Origin: Mixophyes australis
Lineage: Eukaryota; Chordata; Amphibia; Anura; Limnodynastidae
Reading direction: 5' to 3'
NCBI GenBank assembly: GCA_036250195.1
Contig: JAVHZZ010000003.1
Span: 23,613,175-23,677,174 of the forward strand
DNA length: 64,000 nucleotides
Shown: positions 1-8,729 of the stretch, piece by piece
Position numbering within the stretch: the first letter of the stretch is position 1
Layout: each line of letters opens with the position of its first letter
Notes under the pieces: model-generated
Seen by the model: the letters and a program-made list of their open reading frames with translations, nothing else
Databases searched by the model: none
Told to the model about the DNA's origin: nothing
Position numbers and translations under genes: made by a program

Positions 1-329
1 TATTAATTCATCACCGCTGGAATCCACCATTACAGAAGTCTCTGTAACATAAATGTCCAAAACAAAAATGTCAAATTTTTGTTTACCTTTTTAAAGAAAA
101 AAACACATATCTTTAATAAGGGTGAAACTTTAATGCAGAAAAACATAAAATTGCCAACATGTCGTTTTACCCAAATATTAATAAGCATTCCAGTATCAGC
201 TATCTTCCTTCTCTCAGCTAGATCCCAGCACCTGCAATCTACATTGTCATCATCCTCACCCTCATCAGTGTGTACATCATCATCACTCAATACTAATTAA
301 TCTGGAATCCACCATTACAGAAGTCTCTG
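1..329 (-). pseudogene. Decayed fragment of a hAT transposase C-terminal tail
   Basis: Read on the minus strand, positions 33 to 1 give V-M-V-D-S-S-G-D-E-L-I, close to residues 963-973 of the intact transposase at 2587-5586. A second, deleted version lies at about 322-290, followed by an acidic stretch (D-D-D-V-H-T-D-E-G-E-D-D-D) that matches the D-E-E-E-V-H-T acidic tail of the transposase. A 28-bp direct repeat (17-44 and 302-329) shows that the SSGDELI region is present twice, about 285 bp apart. The fragment has frame breaks and no start. I infer an old copy or a relative of the downstream hAT family running off the left edge. Confidence 0.5.
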
Positions 330-667
330 CACATTGATCTAAATCCCAGTAAAGGCCTTGTGGAATTTGTAGTTCATTTTACGACAGAGCTGTCACGATT
401 TTTGGGCAATTCTTTTAGACCAGACCATGGTCACATTTCCTCTCTCCCATACACCTGTTTTACCTTCTTTTTTTCACACAGTTCCAGTACGTTAGAGCAT
501 GACGGCTTACCAGACTGGCCAGCGGCAAGGCTCCTCACCTATCTTTGGGATCCTCAAGGTGTGCCCCTATGTGTAGAACAACCTTTTCCTTGTCTTAACT
601 CATACTTAGAGTCATCCTCCGAATCTCAGACAATTCGGCCTCCTACAAGTGTGATGAAATTGAAAAC
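330..667. other. Unassigned sequence
   Basis: No recognisable gene or repeat was seen. A 105-codon open frame on the plus strand has no recognisable motif and low-complexity composition, so it is not called. Confidence 0.5.
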
Positions 668-670
668 TAA

Positions 671-845
671 GGGCTAGATTTACTAAGCTGCGGGTTTGAA
701 AAAGTGGGGATGTTGCCTATAGCAACCAATCAGAATCTAGCTGTCATTCTGTAGAAAGTACTAAATAAATGAAAGCTAGAATCTGATTGGTTTCTATAGG
801 CAACATCCCCACTTTTTCAAACCCGCAGCTTAGTAAATCTAGCCC
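671..845. mobile_element. Palindromic MITE, Harbinger-like, with TAA target duplication
   Basis: This 175-bp element is nearly one long inverted repeat. Its ends are GGGCTAGATTTACTAAG and the reverse complement, and it is flanked by TAA on both sides (668-670 and 846-848). Each arm carries a CCAATCAGA-type box facing the centre. A three-base TAA/TTA target duplication is the known signature of PIF/Harbinger elements. It has no coding capacity, so it is non-autonomous. Related copies lie at 35474, 43331, 44065, 45545, 46194 and 36349. Confidence 0.75.
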
Positions 846-848
846 TAA

Positions 849-1289
849 GGGGGGAATTCGCAGCAGTGTCTGGCTGTGCTCATTTCTGGGTACTACATTA
901 CATGAACATCACTGATTTTCCAGTGCACCCCTATATAGTGGTCGACACATTGCAGAGAATTTAATCCCCCACCCCACCCTTAAACCTGTTTCCAGAGCTT
1001 GCATCAGGCGGCACAATGCCCCCGGGTGTACAACATCAACAGGATATATTCCCAAAACCCTAAAAACAGCTAAGGAGGAAAACATATTTTAATATGTTCC
1101 AGCAAAGGGTATTCTGCACTAAATTAGCTTTCACCATTTGTCAGAACTGATGTTTATTCAGGAAATCATAGACGCTGATATAACGTGCTTCCCACTCAAG
1201 TCTACCCCGTTAGAGCATCCCAGTTTCTAATCTGTTTAAATCCAAATTATTTCCAATAGAAAACATTTAGACCATGCCAAAACATTGCT
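849..1289. other. Unassigned sequence left of the hAT element
   Basis: Ordinary mixed-composition DNA. No coding frame, repeat or promoter could be supported. Confidence 0.5.
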
Positions 1290-1297
1290 ATTGTTAT
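1290..1297. repeat. Left 8-bp target site duplication of the hAT element
   Basis: The sequence ATTGTTAT directly precedes the left terminus and is repeated without mismatch at 8730-8737. An 8-bp duplication is diagnostic of the hAT superfamily. Confidence 0.95.
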
Positions 1298-1465
1298 TAG
1301 GGATGAGCGCACTCGGATTTATGAAATCCGAGCCCACCCGAACGTTGCGGATCCGAGTCGGATCCGAGACAGATCCGGGTATTGGCGCCAAATTCAAAAG
1401 TGAAACTGAGGCTCTGACTCATAATCCCGTTGTCGGATCTCGCGATACTCGGATCCTATAAATTC
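1298..1465 (+). promoter_or_regulatory. Left terminal and subterminal motif region of the hAT element
   Basis: After the terminus, at least seven TCGGAT/ATCCGA-type motifs occur in both orientations within about 150 bp (for example 1313-1330, 1349-1375, 1434-1452). hAT transposases are known to bind short subterminal motifs of this kind, so I infer transposase binding sites. The same motif recurs at the right end. Confidence 0.6.
1457..1463 (+). promoter_or_regulatory. Candidate TATA box of the transposase gene
   Basis: TATAAAT lies just inside the subterminal motif cluster, in the right orientation and about 1.1 kb before the start codon. Transcription would start near 1485-1495. The long leader could include an intron. 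A possible splice acceptor (ending in CTGCAG) lies just before the start codon at about 2568. Not proven. Confidence 0.4.
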
Positions 1466-1529
1466 CCCGCTAGTCGCCGCCATCTTCACTCGGGCATTGA
1501 TCAGGGTAGAGGGAGGGTGTGTTAGGTGG

Positions 1530-2572
1530 TCCTCTGTGCTGTTTAGTTCTGTGCTGTTTAGTTCTGTGCTGTTTAGTTCTGTGCTGTTTAGTGCTGTTTA
1601 GTGCTGTGCTGTGCTGTGCTGTGCTGTGCTGTGTTCTGCAGTATCAGTCCAGTGGTGCTGTGTGCTGTGCTCTGTCCTTCTGAGGTCAGTGGTGCTGCTG
1701 GGTCCTGTGCTGTGTCCTGTTCAGTCCAGTGGTGCTGTGTCCTGTGCTCTGTGCTTCTAAGGGCATAGTTATTTCCCCAATATTCCCCTGTGTTTAAAAA
1801 AATAAAAAAAAGTTTTTTTAAAAAATACCAAAAACTACTTTAATATTTTTTAATTACCACAAAATTTGCACAACCAATCCTGCAGTATAAGCCCATTGGT
1901 ACTGCAATATTACCAAGTTCACACATTCAGCAGTAAAAGTCCAGTGGTACTGCAATATTACAAAGTTTACACATTCTGCAGTATCAGTCCAGTGGTGCTG
2001 TGTCCTGTGCTCTGTCCTGCTGAGTTCCGTAGTGCTGCTGGGTCCTGTGCCGTGTCCTGTTCAGTCCAGTGGTGCTGTGTCCTGTGCTCTGTGCTTCTAA
2101 GGGCATAGTTATTTCCCCATTATTCCCAAGTTTTTAAAAAATAAAAAAAAAGAAAAAAAAAAAAAAAATTAAAAAAAAAAAAAATATATAATAATTATAA
2201 CCAAATTTGCAAAACCAATCCAGCATTATAAGTCCATTGGTACTGCAATATTACCAAGTTCACACATTCTGCAGTATCAGTCCAGTGGTGCTGTGTCCTG
2301 TGCTCTGTCCTGCTGAGTTCCGTAGTGCTGCTGTGTCCTGTGCCGTGTCCTGTTCAGTCCAGTGGTGCTGTGTCCTGTGCTCTGTGCTTCTAAGGGCATA
2401 GTTATTTCCCCACTATTCCCCAGTTTTTTAAAAATAAAAAAAAAGTAAAAAAAATTAAAAATTTAAAAAAAAAAAAAATATATAATAATTATAACCAAAT
2501 TTGCAAAACCAATCCAGCAGTATAAGTCCATTGGTACTGCAATATTACCAAGTTCACACATTCTGCAGTATC
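1530..2572 (+). repeat. 5' noncoding tandem repeats of the hAT element
   Basis: Units begin with GCAGTATC at 1638, 1978 and 2271, with a final partial unit at 2565, giving periods of 340, 293 and 294 bp. Each unit has a GTGCTGTGTCCTGTGCTCTG-type segment, a T/A-rich tract and a segment containing ACTGCAATATTACCAAG. The first part (1540-1635) also has short GTGCTGTTTAGTTCT and GTGCT iterations. The last unit runs into the transposase start codon. The region has no coding capacity. Confidence 0.85.
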
Positions 2573-2586
2573 TTGTGCTACATATA

Positions 2587-5586
2587 ATGGAGACCAAAAA
2601 TTTGGAGGATAAAGTAGGGAAAGATCAAGACCCACTTCCTCCTAATGCTGAAGCTGCTGCCACTAGTAATGACATAGACGATGAAATGCCATCAACGTCG
2701 TCTTCCAAGCCCGATGCCCAATCTCGTAGTACCGGGCATGTAAAATCCAAAAAGCCCAAGTTAAGAAAAAGTAGCAAAAAGAGAAACTTTAAATCATCTG
2801 AGGAGAAACGTAAAGTTGCCAATATGCCATTTACGACACGGAGTGGCAAGGAACGGCTTAGGCCCTGGCCCGTGTTCATGACTAGTGGTTCAGCTTCACC
2901 CACGGATCTTAGCCCTCCTCCTCCTCCCCCCCCCTACAAAAAATTGAAGAGAGTTATGCTGTCAGCAACAAAACAGCAAACAACTCTGCCTTCTAAAGAG
3001 AAATTATCACAAATCCCCAAGGCGAGTCCAAGGGTGTTGGTGGTTGTCAAGCCTGACCTTCCCATCACTGTACGGGAAGAGGTGGCTCGGGAGGAGGCTA
3101 TTGATGATGTAGCTGGCGCTGTGGAGGAACTTGATGATGAGGATGGTGATGTGGTTATTGTAAATGAGGCACCAGGGGGGGAAACAGCTGATGTCCATGG
3201 GATGAAAAAGCCCATCGTCATGCCTGGTCAGAAGACCAAAAAATGCACCTCTTCGGTCTGGAGTTATTTTTATCCAAATCCAGACAACCAATGTATGGCA
3301 ATATGTAGCTTATGTAAAGCTCAAATAAGCAGGGGTAAGGATCTTGCCCACCTAGGAACATCCTCCCTTATACGTCACCTGAATAACCTTCATAGTTCAG
3401 TGGTTAGTTCAGGAACTGGGGCTAGGACCCTCATCGGTACAGGCACACCTAAATCCCGTGGTCCAGTTGGATACACACCAGCAACACCCTCCTCGTCAAC
3501 TTCCTCCACAATCTCCATCAGATTCAGTCCTGCAGCCCAAGTCAGCAGCCAGACTGAGTCCTCCTCAATACGGGATTCATCCGAGGAATCCTGCAGCGGT
3601 ACGCCTACTACTGCCACTGCTGCTGTTGCTGCTGTTAGTCGGTCATCTTCCCAGAGGGGAAGTCGTAAGACCGCTAAGTCTTTCACAAAACAATTGACCG
3701 TCCAACAGTCGTTTGCCATGACCACCAAATACGATAGTAGTCACCCTATTGCAAAGCGTATAACTGCGGCTGTAACTGCAATGTTGGTGTTAGACGTGCG
3801 CCCGGTGTCCGCCATCAGTGGAGTGGGATTTAGAGGGTTGATGGAGGTATTGTGTCCCCGGTACCAAATCCCCTCGAGATTCCACTTCACTAGGCAGGCG
3901 ATACCAAAAATGTACAGAGAAGTACGATCAAGTGTCCTCAGTGCTCTTAAAAATGCGGTTGTACCCACTGTCCACTTAACCACGGACATGTGGACAAGTG
4001 GTTCTGGGCAAACGAAGGACTATATGACTGTGACAGCCCACTGGGTAGATGCATCCCCTTCCGCAGCAACAGCAACAGCTGCATCAGTAGCAGCATCTAC
4101 AAAATGGCTGCTCATGCAAAGGCAGGCAACATTGTGCATTACAGGCTTTAATAAGAGGCACAACGCTGACAACATATTAGAGAAAATGAGGGAAATTATC
4201 TCCCAGTGGCTTACCCCACTTAGACTCTCATGGGGATTTGTGGTGTCAGACAATGCCAGTAACATTGTGCGGGCATTAAATATGGGCAATTTCCAGCACG
4301 TCCCATGTTTTGCCCACACCATTAATTTGGTGGTGCAGCATTACCTCAAGAGTGACAGGGGTGTGCAGGAGATGCTTGCGGTGGCCCGCAAAATTGCTGG
4401 ACACTTTCGGCATTCAGCCAGTGCCTACCGCAGACTAGAGGCACATCAAAAAAGCTTGAACCTGCCCTGCCATCACCTCAAACAAGAGGTTGTGACGCGC
4501 TGGAACTCCACCCTCTATATGCTGCAGAGGATGGAGGAGCAGCAAAAGGCCATTCAGGCCTACACAGCCACCTACGACATAGGCAAAGGAGTGGGGATGC
4601 GCCTCAGTCAAGCGCAGTGGAGACTGATTTCCGTGTTGTGCAAGGTTCTGCAGCCATTTGAACTTGCCACACGAGAAGTCAGTTCCGACACTGCCAGCTT
4701 GAGTCAGGTCATTCCCCTGATCAGGCTGTTGCAGAAGCAGCTGGAGAAAGTGAGGGAGGAGCTGGTAAGCCATTGCGATTACACCAAGCATGTAGCTCTT
4801 GTGGATGTAGCCCTTCGTACGCTTTGCCAGGATCCGAGGGTGGTCACTCTTTTAAAGTCAGAGGAATACATTCTGGCCACCGTGCTCGATCCTCGGTTTA
4901 AAGCGTATGTTGTGTCTCTGTTTCCGGCGGACACAAGTCTACAGCGGTGCAAAGACCTGCTGGTCAGGAGATTGTCCTCTGAAGAGGACCGTGACATGCC
5001 AACAGCTCCACCCTCATTTTCTTCCACATCTATGGCTGCGAGGAAAAAGCTCAGTTTTCCCAAAAGAGGCACTGGCGGGGATGCTGATAACATCTGGTCC
5101 GGACTGAAGGACCTGCCAACCATTGCAGACATGTCTACTCTCGCTGCATTGGATGCTGTCACAATAGAAAAAATTGTGGATGATTACTTTGCTGACACCA
5201 TCCAAGTAGACATGTCAGACAGTCCATATTGTTACTGGCAGGAAAAAAAGGCAGTTTGGAAGCCCCTGTACAAACTGGCTCTATTTTACCTGAGTTGTCC
5301 CCCCTCCAGTGTGTACTCGGAAAGAGTTTTTAGTGCAGCGGGGAACCTGGTCAGTGAGCGGCGAAGGAGGTTGCTTCCTCACAACGTTGAAAAAATGATG
5401 TTTATAAAAATGAATAATCAATTCCTCAATGAAGTACAGCACTGCCCTCCAGATAGTACTACAGAGGGACCTGTGGTTGTGGAGTCCAGCGGGGACGAAT
5501 TGATAATGTGTGATGAGGAGGAAGTACACACTGTAGGGGGAGAGGAATCAGAGGTTGAGGATGAGGACGACATCTTGCCTCAGTAG
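2587..5586 (+). CDS. hAT-family transposase with BED zinc finger
   Basis: This 999-residue protein should cut and rejoin the element's ends in the nucleus. A basic, lysine-rich stretch at residues 53-76 is a likely nuclear localisation signal. A proline run follows near 109. A BED zinc finger spans about 220-272, with C240-x2-C243-x20-H264-x4-H269. The RNase H-like catalytic core carries D467 (in TTDMWTS) and D555 (in VSDNASN). The C-terminal hAT dimerisation region at about 870-950 contains E912 in YSERVFSAAGN. These fit the hAT D-D-E triad by motif. The last 35 residues are strongly acidic. The open frame extends 12 bases upstream only through GTG, so I chose the first ATG, at 2587. There are no frameshifts or stops. 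It is longer than most hAT transposases (about 600-800 residues) because of low-complexity N-terminal sequence. It resembles vertebrate ZBED proteins, but the element context shows it is a transposon gene and not a domesticated host gene. Confidence 0.95.
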   Translation: METKNLEDKVGKDQDPLPPNAEAAATSNDIDDEMPSTSSSKPDAQSRSTGHVKSKKPKLRKSSKKRNFKSSEEKRKVANMPFTTRSGKERLRPWPVFMTSGSASPTDLSPPPPPPPYKKLKRVMLSATKQQTTLPSKEKLSQIPKASPRVLVVVKPDLPITVREEVAREEAIDDVAGAVEELDDEDGDVVIVNEAPGGETADVHGMKKPIVMPGQKTKKCTSSVWSYFYPNPDNQCMAICSLCKAQISRGKDLAHLGTSSLIRHLNNLHSSVVSSGTGARTLIGTGTPKSRGPVGYTPATPSSSTSSTISIRFSPAAQVSSQTESSSIRDSSEESCSGTPTTATAAVAAVSRSSSQRGSRKTAKSFTKQLTVQQSFAMTTKYDSSHPIAKRITAAVTAMLVLDVRPVSAISGVGFRGLMEVLCPRYQIPSRFHFTRQAIPKMYREVRSSVLSALKNAVVPTVHLTTDMWTSGSGQTKDYMTVTAHWVDASPSAATATAASVAASTKWLLMQRQATLCITGFNKRHNADNILEKMREIISQWLTPLRLSWGFVVSDNASNIVRALNMGNFQHVPCFAHTINLVVQHYLKSDRGVQEMLAVARKIAGHFRHSASAYRRLEAHQKSLNLPCHHLKQEVVTRWNSTLYMLQRMEEQQKAIQAYTATYDIGKGVGMRLSQAQWRLISVLCKVLQPFELATREVSSDTASLSQVIPLIRLLQKQLEKVREELVSHCDYTKHVALVDVALRTLCQDPRVVTLLKSEEYILATVLDPRFKAYVVSLFPADTSLQRCKDLLVRRLSSEEDRDMPTAPPSFSSTSMAARKKLSFPKRGTGGDADNIWSGLKDLPTIADMSTLAALDAVTIEKIVDDYFADTIQVDMSDSPYCYWQEKKAVWKPLYKLALFYLSCPPSSVYSERVFSAAGNLVSERRRRLLPHNVEKMMFIKMNNQFLNEVQHCPPDSTTEGPVVVESSGDELIMCDEEEVHTVGGEESEVEDEDDILPQ

Positions 5587-5641
5587 AGCCTGTTTAGTCT
5601 GTACAGGGAGAGATGAATAGCTTTTTTGGTGTGGGGGCCCA

Positions 5642-5705
5642 AACAAACCAATCATTTCAGCCAAAGTTGTTTGGTAGGCCCTGTCGCTGAAATGATTGGT
5701 TTGTT
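5642..5705 (+). other. Perfect 20-bp inverted repeat just after the transposase stop
   Basis: Arms at 5642-5661 and 5686-5705 are exact reverse complements separated by 24 bases, and the hairpin begins 56 bases after the stop codon. In RNA it would form a stable stem in the 3' untranslated region. In DNA it could be a remnant of a small palindromic insertion. Its function is unknown. Confidence 0.8.
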
Positions 5706-5769
5706 AAAGTGTGCATGTCCTATTTCAACAACATAAGGGTGGGTGTGAGGGCCCAAGGACAATTCCATC

Positions 5770-6238
5770 TTGGAACTTTTTTTTTTGCATTATATGACCA
5801 AGCAACAGTCGTTTGCCATGTTCAAAAAGTAAAACCAAATGTAAAAAAATTCAAGAAATTAAACCAAAAGTAAAATGCCGTGTCATAATTTAAAACAAGA
5901 GGTATTGACGTGCTCTAAAACTACTGTATTGTTGTTTATATTTTATAAACACTACACTTGAAAGCTCGAGTCTTTCAATAGAAAAGTAACTGTCCATTGC
6001 ACGAATATTTGCAACAGGGACAATTTTAGGGTTAAGAAAGTCAACTAATAAATAATAACACTTCGACGCTGTGTGTCTTTATAAACACTACACTTGGAAG
6101 TTGGAGGAGGTATTGTGGCCCCAGCACCAAATTTACTACCGGGGACACTCCACTGTGCAGTCCATATTTTGGTGTATCAGATATTAAACAACGGTGACAG
6201 TTGATGCCCAATTTTTTAATTATATTGTGGCCTCATTA
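5770..6238 (+). repeat. 3' noncoding region with decayed fragments of the transposase frame, first block
   Basis: An 18-base stretch at 5803-5820 is identical to coding positions 3703-3720. Positions 5893-5916 resemble coding 4480-4503 (AAACAAGAGGT core). Positions 6103-6132 resemble coding 3838-3870 (GGAGGTATTGTG core). These pieces are out of order and noncoding. A segment from about 5950 to 6234 is repeated with divergence from 7085 to about 7360. An AATAAA at 6047-6052 could serve as a polyadenylation signal. Confidence 0.7.
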
Positions 6239-7084
6239 TGTAACCCCCTGTCACTGTGTGTAGTGTGGGGTGCAAAGGGTACACAGTGCACCTCCTTCTC
6301 AAGCCCTGGCTAGCTGATGGGCATGGGTGTAAATGATCAGGGGGTCCCTGCACATGCAGGTGTTTCTTTGTAGTTAGTGGGACACAGGTAATGTCACTTT
6401 GGTGCAGTGTAATAGAAGTCACAATAATTTGGGCGCCAGACCATCTCTATAACAAACTGAACTTTTATTTACACTCTTCCTCCAGCACGATAATCATAAT
6501 GGTTGCAGAATATATACATCTCCTTACTCTCTCCAGCACAGTTATTAATGAGAAATACGAATATGGTTGCAAATATCTTATCACTCCTCCTGCACAGTTC
6601 TTAATGTTATCCAGATGTTAAATAACATAATTTACATGTCTCTTGCACTCCATACTCACTGCAGATCACCCTTTCTGCAGGGGCACATGCATGGATGCTA
6701 ATAGGCAGGCAGCCTCTCCTCCATGCAGCTCTGACACACACTGTGTACCTCTCAACTGCAGCTCATCCCTCCTCTGCGGGGATAATGTCTCCTGTGCTCT
6801 GACACGTCACTCTGTGTACTCTCAGCCTCAGGATCTGACACTACAACTACCATGCCTCTTGTAGCAGCCCTCACTCCAGGGCCTCTTCCATGTGCAGTGT
6901 CCCCCTCTCTCTTGGGTTCACTATAGTGGCATGGAGTTCTCCCCCTCATCCAGGGCACACATTCCTTGCCCTGGCTCAGTCACCACGCTCAGACTTCCAG
7001 GCAATGCTGGGGGAGCCTGGGAGCTTCCACCCCAGGTCCCCAGCTACAACTCTCCTCTCCTGTGTCTTCTCTCTCTTTCTGACA
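6239..7084 (-). mobile_element. Candidate solo LTR nested in the hAT element
   Basis: On the minus strand this 846-bp segment starts TGTCAGAAAG and ends GGGGGTTACA, the TG...CA form of retrotransposon LTRs. An AATAAA signal on that strand lies at 6464-6469. The flanking five bases are CATTA and CTTTA, one mismatch apart. The segment interrupts two related tandem units, which independently supports insertion boundaries close to these. It is GC-richer than its surroundings and has no coding frame. The family was not identified. Confidence 0.5.
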
Positions 7085-7575
7085 CTTTAAAGATCGTGCC
7101 TTTAAATGAAAAAGTCAGTCTTCATTGCACGACTATGTGCAACAGGGACATTTTTTTGGGTTTACAAAGTCAAACAATAACACTTCGACCCTGTCTGTCT
7201 GGGGTCTCTCAATGACGAATTGTCTGTACCATGTTTGGAGGAGGTATTGTGGCCCCGGTATCAAATTGGGTACCGGGGCCACCCCACTATGCAGTCCAGA
7301 TACTTGTGTGGTGGAATTCAGACACGTGGAGGGTTTTTTAATTATATTGTGGCCTCGGTACCAAATTGTGTACCGGGGCCACCACACTACGCAGTCAAGA
7401 TAGATAGATGCGTATTGCGTATCATAGATAAAGTACATTCAGTGGTGTGGGGCAAATTGAAAAATATTCAAAATGCACTGACATTATCAAAAACAAGAGG
7501 TTGTCACACGCTAAAACTCCAACATGTATATGATGGAGAGGATGGAGGAGCAGCCGTATGTGTAGTGTAATGCAG
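7085..7575 (+). repeat. 3' noncoding region with decayed transposase fragments, second block
   Basis: Positions 7236-7275 and 7346-7372 resemble coding 3838-3870. Positions 7490-7553 resemble coding 4479-4543 across about 64 bases, including AGGATGGAGGAGCAG. Two 30-bp hairpins with GGCCCCGGTA-type arms and TACCGGGGCC partners sit at 7251-7280 and 7351-7380. The segment reads open for 116 codons on the plus strand only because it is partly derived from coding sequence. It has no start context or full domain. Confidence 0.75.
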
Positions 7576-7595
7576 ATCTGTTGAAGGTTTTTTAT

Positions 7596-8414
7596 ATATT
7601 TTATTGTGGTGCCCAGTGCCCACTCCTCTACGCAGTCCAGGTACAATTATTGGTGCGAATCATAAAAGTTCAGGGTTTTTAAGATATTGTGGTGACCCAC
7701 TCCTCTACGCAGTCCAGGTGCAATTATTGGTGCGAATCATAAAAGTTCAGGGTTTTTAATATATTGTGGTGACCCACTCCTCTACGCAGTCCAGGTACAT
7801 TTATTGGTGCGATTCATAAAAGTTCAGGGTTTTTAATATATATTGTGGTGACCCACTCCTCTACGCAGTCCAGGTACATTTATTGGTGCGATTCATAAAA
7901 GTTCAGGGTTTTTAATATATATTGTGGTGACCCACTCCTCTACGCAGTCCAGGTACAATTATTGGTGCGAATCATAAAAGTTCAGGGTTTTTAAGATATT
8001 GTGGTGACCCACTCCTCTACGCAGTCCAGGTACAATTATTGGTGCGAATCATAAAAGTTCAGGGTTTTTAAGATATTGTGGTGACCCACTCCTCTACGCA
8101 GTCCAGGTACAATTATTGGTGCGAATCATAAAAGTTCAGGGTTTTTAATATATTGTGGTGACCCACTCCTCTACGCAGTCCAGGTACAATTATTGGTGCG
8201 AATCATAAAAGTTCAGGGTTTTTAAGATATTGTGGTGACCCACTCCTCTACGCAGTCCAGGTACAATTATTGGTGCGAATCATAAAAGTTCAGGGTTTTT
8301 AAGATATTGTGGTGACCCACTCCTCTACGCAGTCCAGGTACAATTATTGGTGCGAATCATAAAAGTTCAGGGTTTTTAATATATTGTGGTGACCCACTCC
8401 TCTACGCAGTCCAG
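7596..8414 (+). repeat. 77-bp tandem repeat array inside the hAT element
   Basis: About ten and a half units occur. Each contains GTGGTGACCCACTCCTCTAC, a CGCAGTCCAGGTAC segment, and ATTATTGGTGCGAATCATAA-like sequence, with a period of 77 bases. The CGCAGTCCAG portion is related to the CCCCACTATGCAGTCCAG motif at 7281-7298, so the array probably grew out of the self-derived 3' block. Units differ by few bases, which points to recent amplification. Confidence 0.9.
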
Positions 8415-8590
8415 AAAGATACCTTGTTGCAACGTTTTGGACTAATAACTATATTGTGAGGTGTTCAGAATACACTGTAAATTAGTGGAAATGCTTGTTA
8501 TTGAATGTTATTGAGGTTAATAATAGCCTAGGAGTGAAAATAAGCCCAAAAACTTGATTTTTAAACTTTTTATGTTTTTTTCAAAAAAAA

Positions 8591-8729
8591 TCCGAATCCA
8601 ATACCTTAAATCCGAACCGAGACCTTTCGTCAAGTGTTTTGCGAGACAAATCCGAACCTCAAAAATAACGAAAATCCGGATCCAAAACACAAAACACGAG
8701 ACCTCAAAAGTCGCCGGTGCACATCCCTA
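8591..8729 (+). promoter_or_regulatory. Right subterminal motif region and terminus of the hAT element
   Basis: Four or more ATCCGA/ATCCGG motifs (8591, 8610, 8649, 8675 regions) precede the right inverted terminus CGCCGGTGCACATCCCTA. They mirror the motif cluster at the left end. Transposase binding is inferred. Confidence 0.6.

Larger units (their letters stand above)
1298..8729 (+). mobile_element. Complete autonomous-type hAT DNA transposon, 7,432 bp
   Basis: The termini are TAGGGATGAGCGC on the left and the reverse complement of TAGGGATGTGCAC on the right, giving short imperfect inverted repeats. They are bounded by a perfect 8-bp duplication of ATTGTTAT. Inside are TCGGAT-rich subterminal regions, a TATA box, 5' tandem repeats, one intact BED-finger hAT transposase (2587-5586), a long 3' noncoding region with self-derived fragments, and a 77-bp tandem array. 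Most described hAT elements are about 2.5-5 kb, so this one is long, partly because of internal repeat growth and a probable nested LTR (6239-7084). The undamaged reading frame and exact target duplication suggest a fairly recent insertion. That it is still active is inference only. Confidence 0.95.

Noticed and set aside
360..677. 105-codon plus-strand frame
   Set aside because: No recognisable domain, and it runs into the MITE at 671, as expected for a chance frame.
2575..2586. Upstream extension of the transposase by four codons
   Set aside because: It would need a GTG start. The first in-frame ATG at 2587 is the likelier eukaryotic start.
2587..5586. Domesticated host ZBED gene
   Set aside because: The frame sits between matching hAT ends with an exact target duplication, so it is a transposon gene here, although related to ZBED proteins.
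7220..7570. 116-codon frame with WPRYQIGYRGH-like sequence
   Set aside because: It is decayed, duplicated transposase-derived DNA with hairpins, lacking any complete domain.
7596..8414. CRISPR-like array
   Set aside because: The units are contiguous 77-bp tandem repeats without unique spacers, inside a eukaryotic transposon, with no cas genes.
1298..8729. Mobilisation of the CATACTTGCC and CAGTGTTGG MITEs by this hAT transposase
   Set aside because: Their terminal sequences do not resemble TAGGGATG or the TCGGAT subterminal motifs, so there is no basis to link them.
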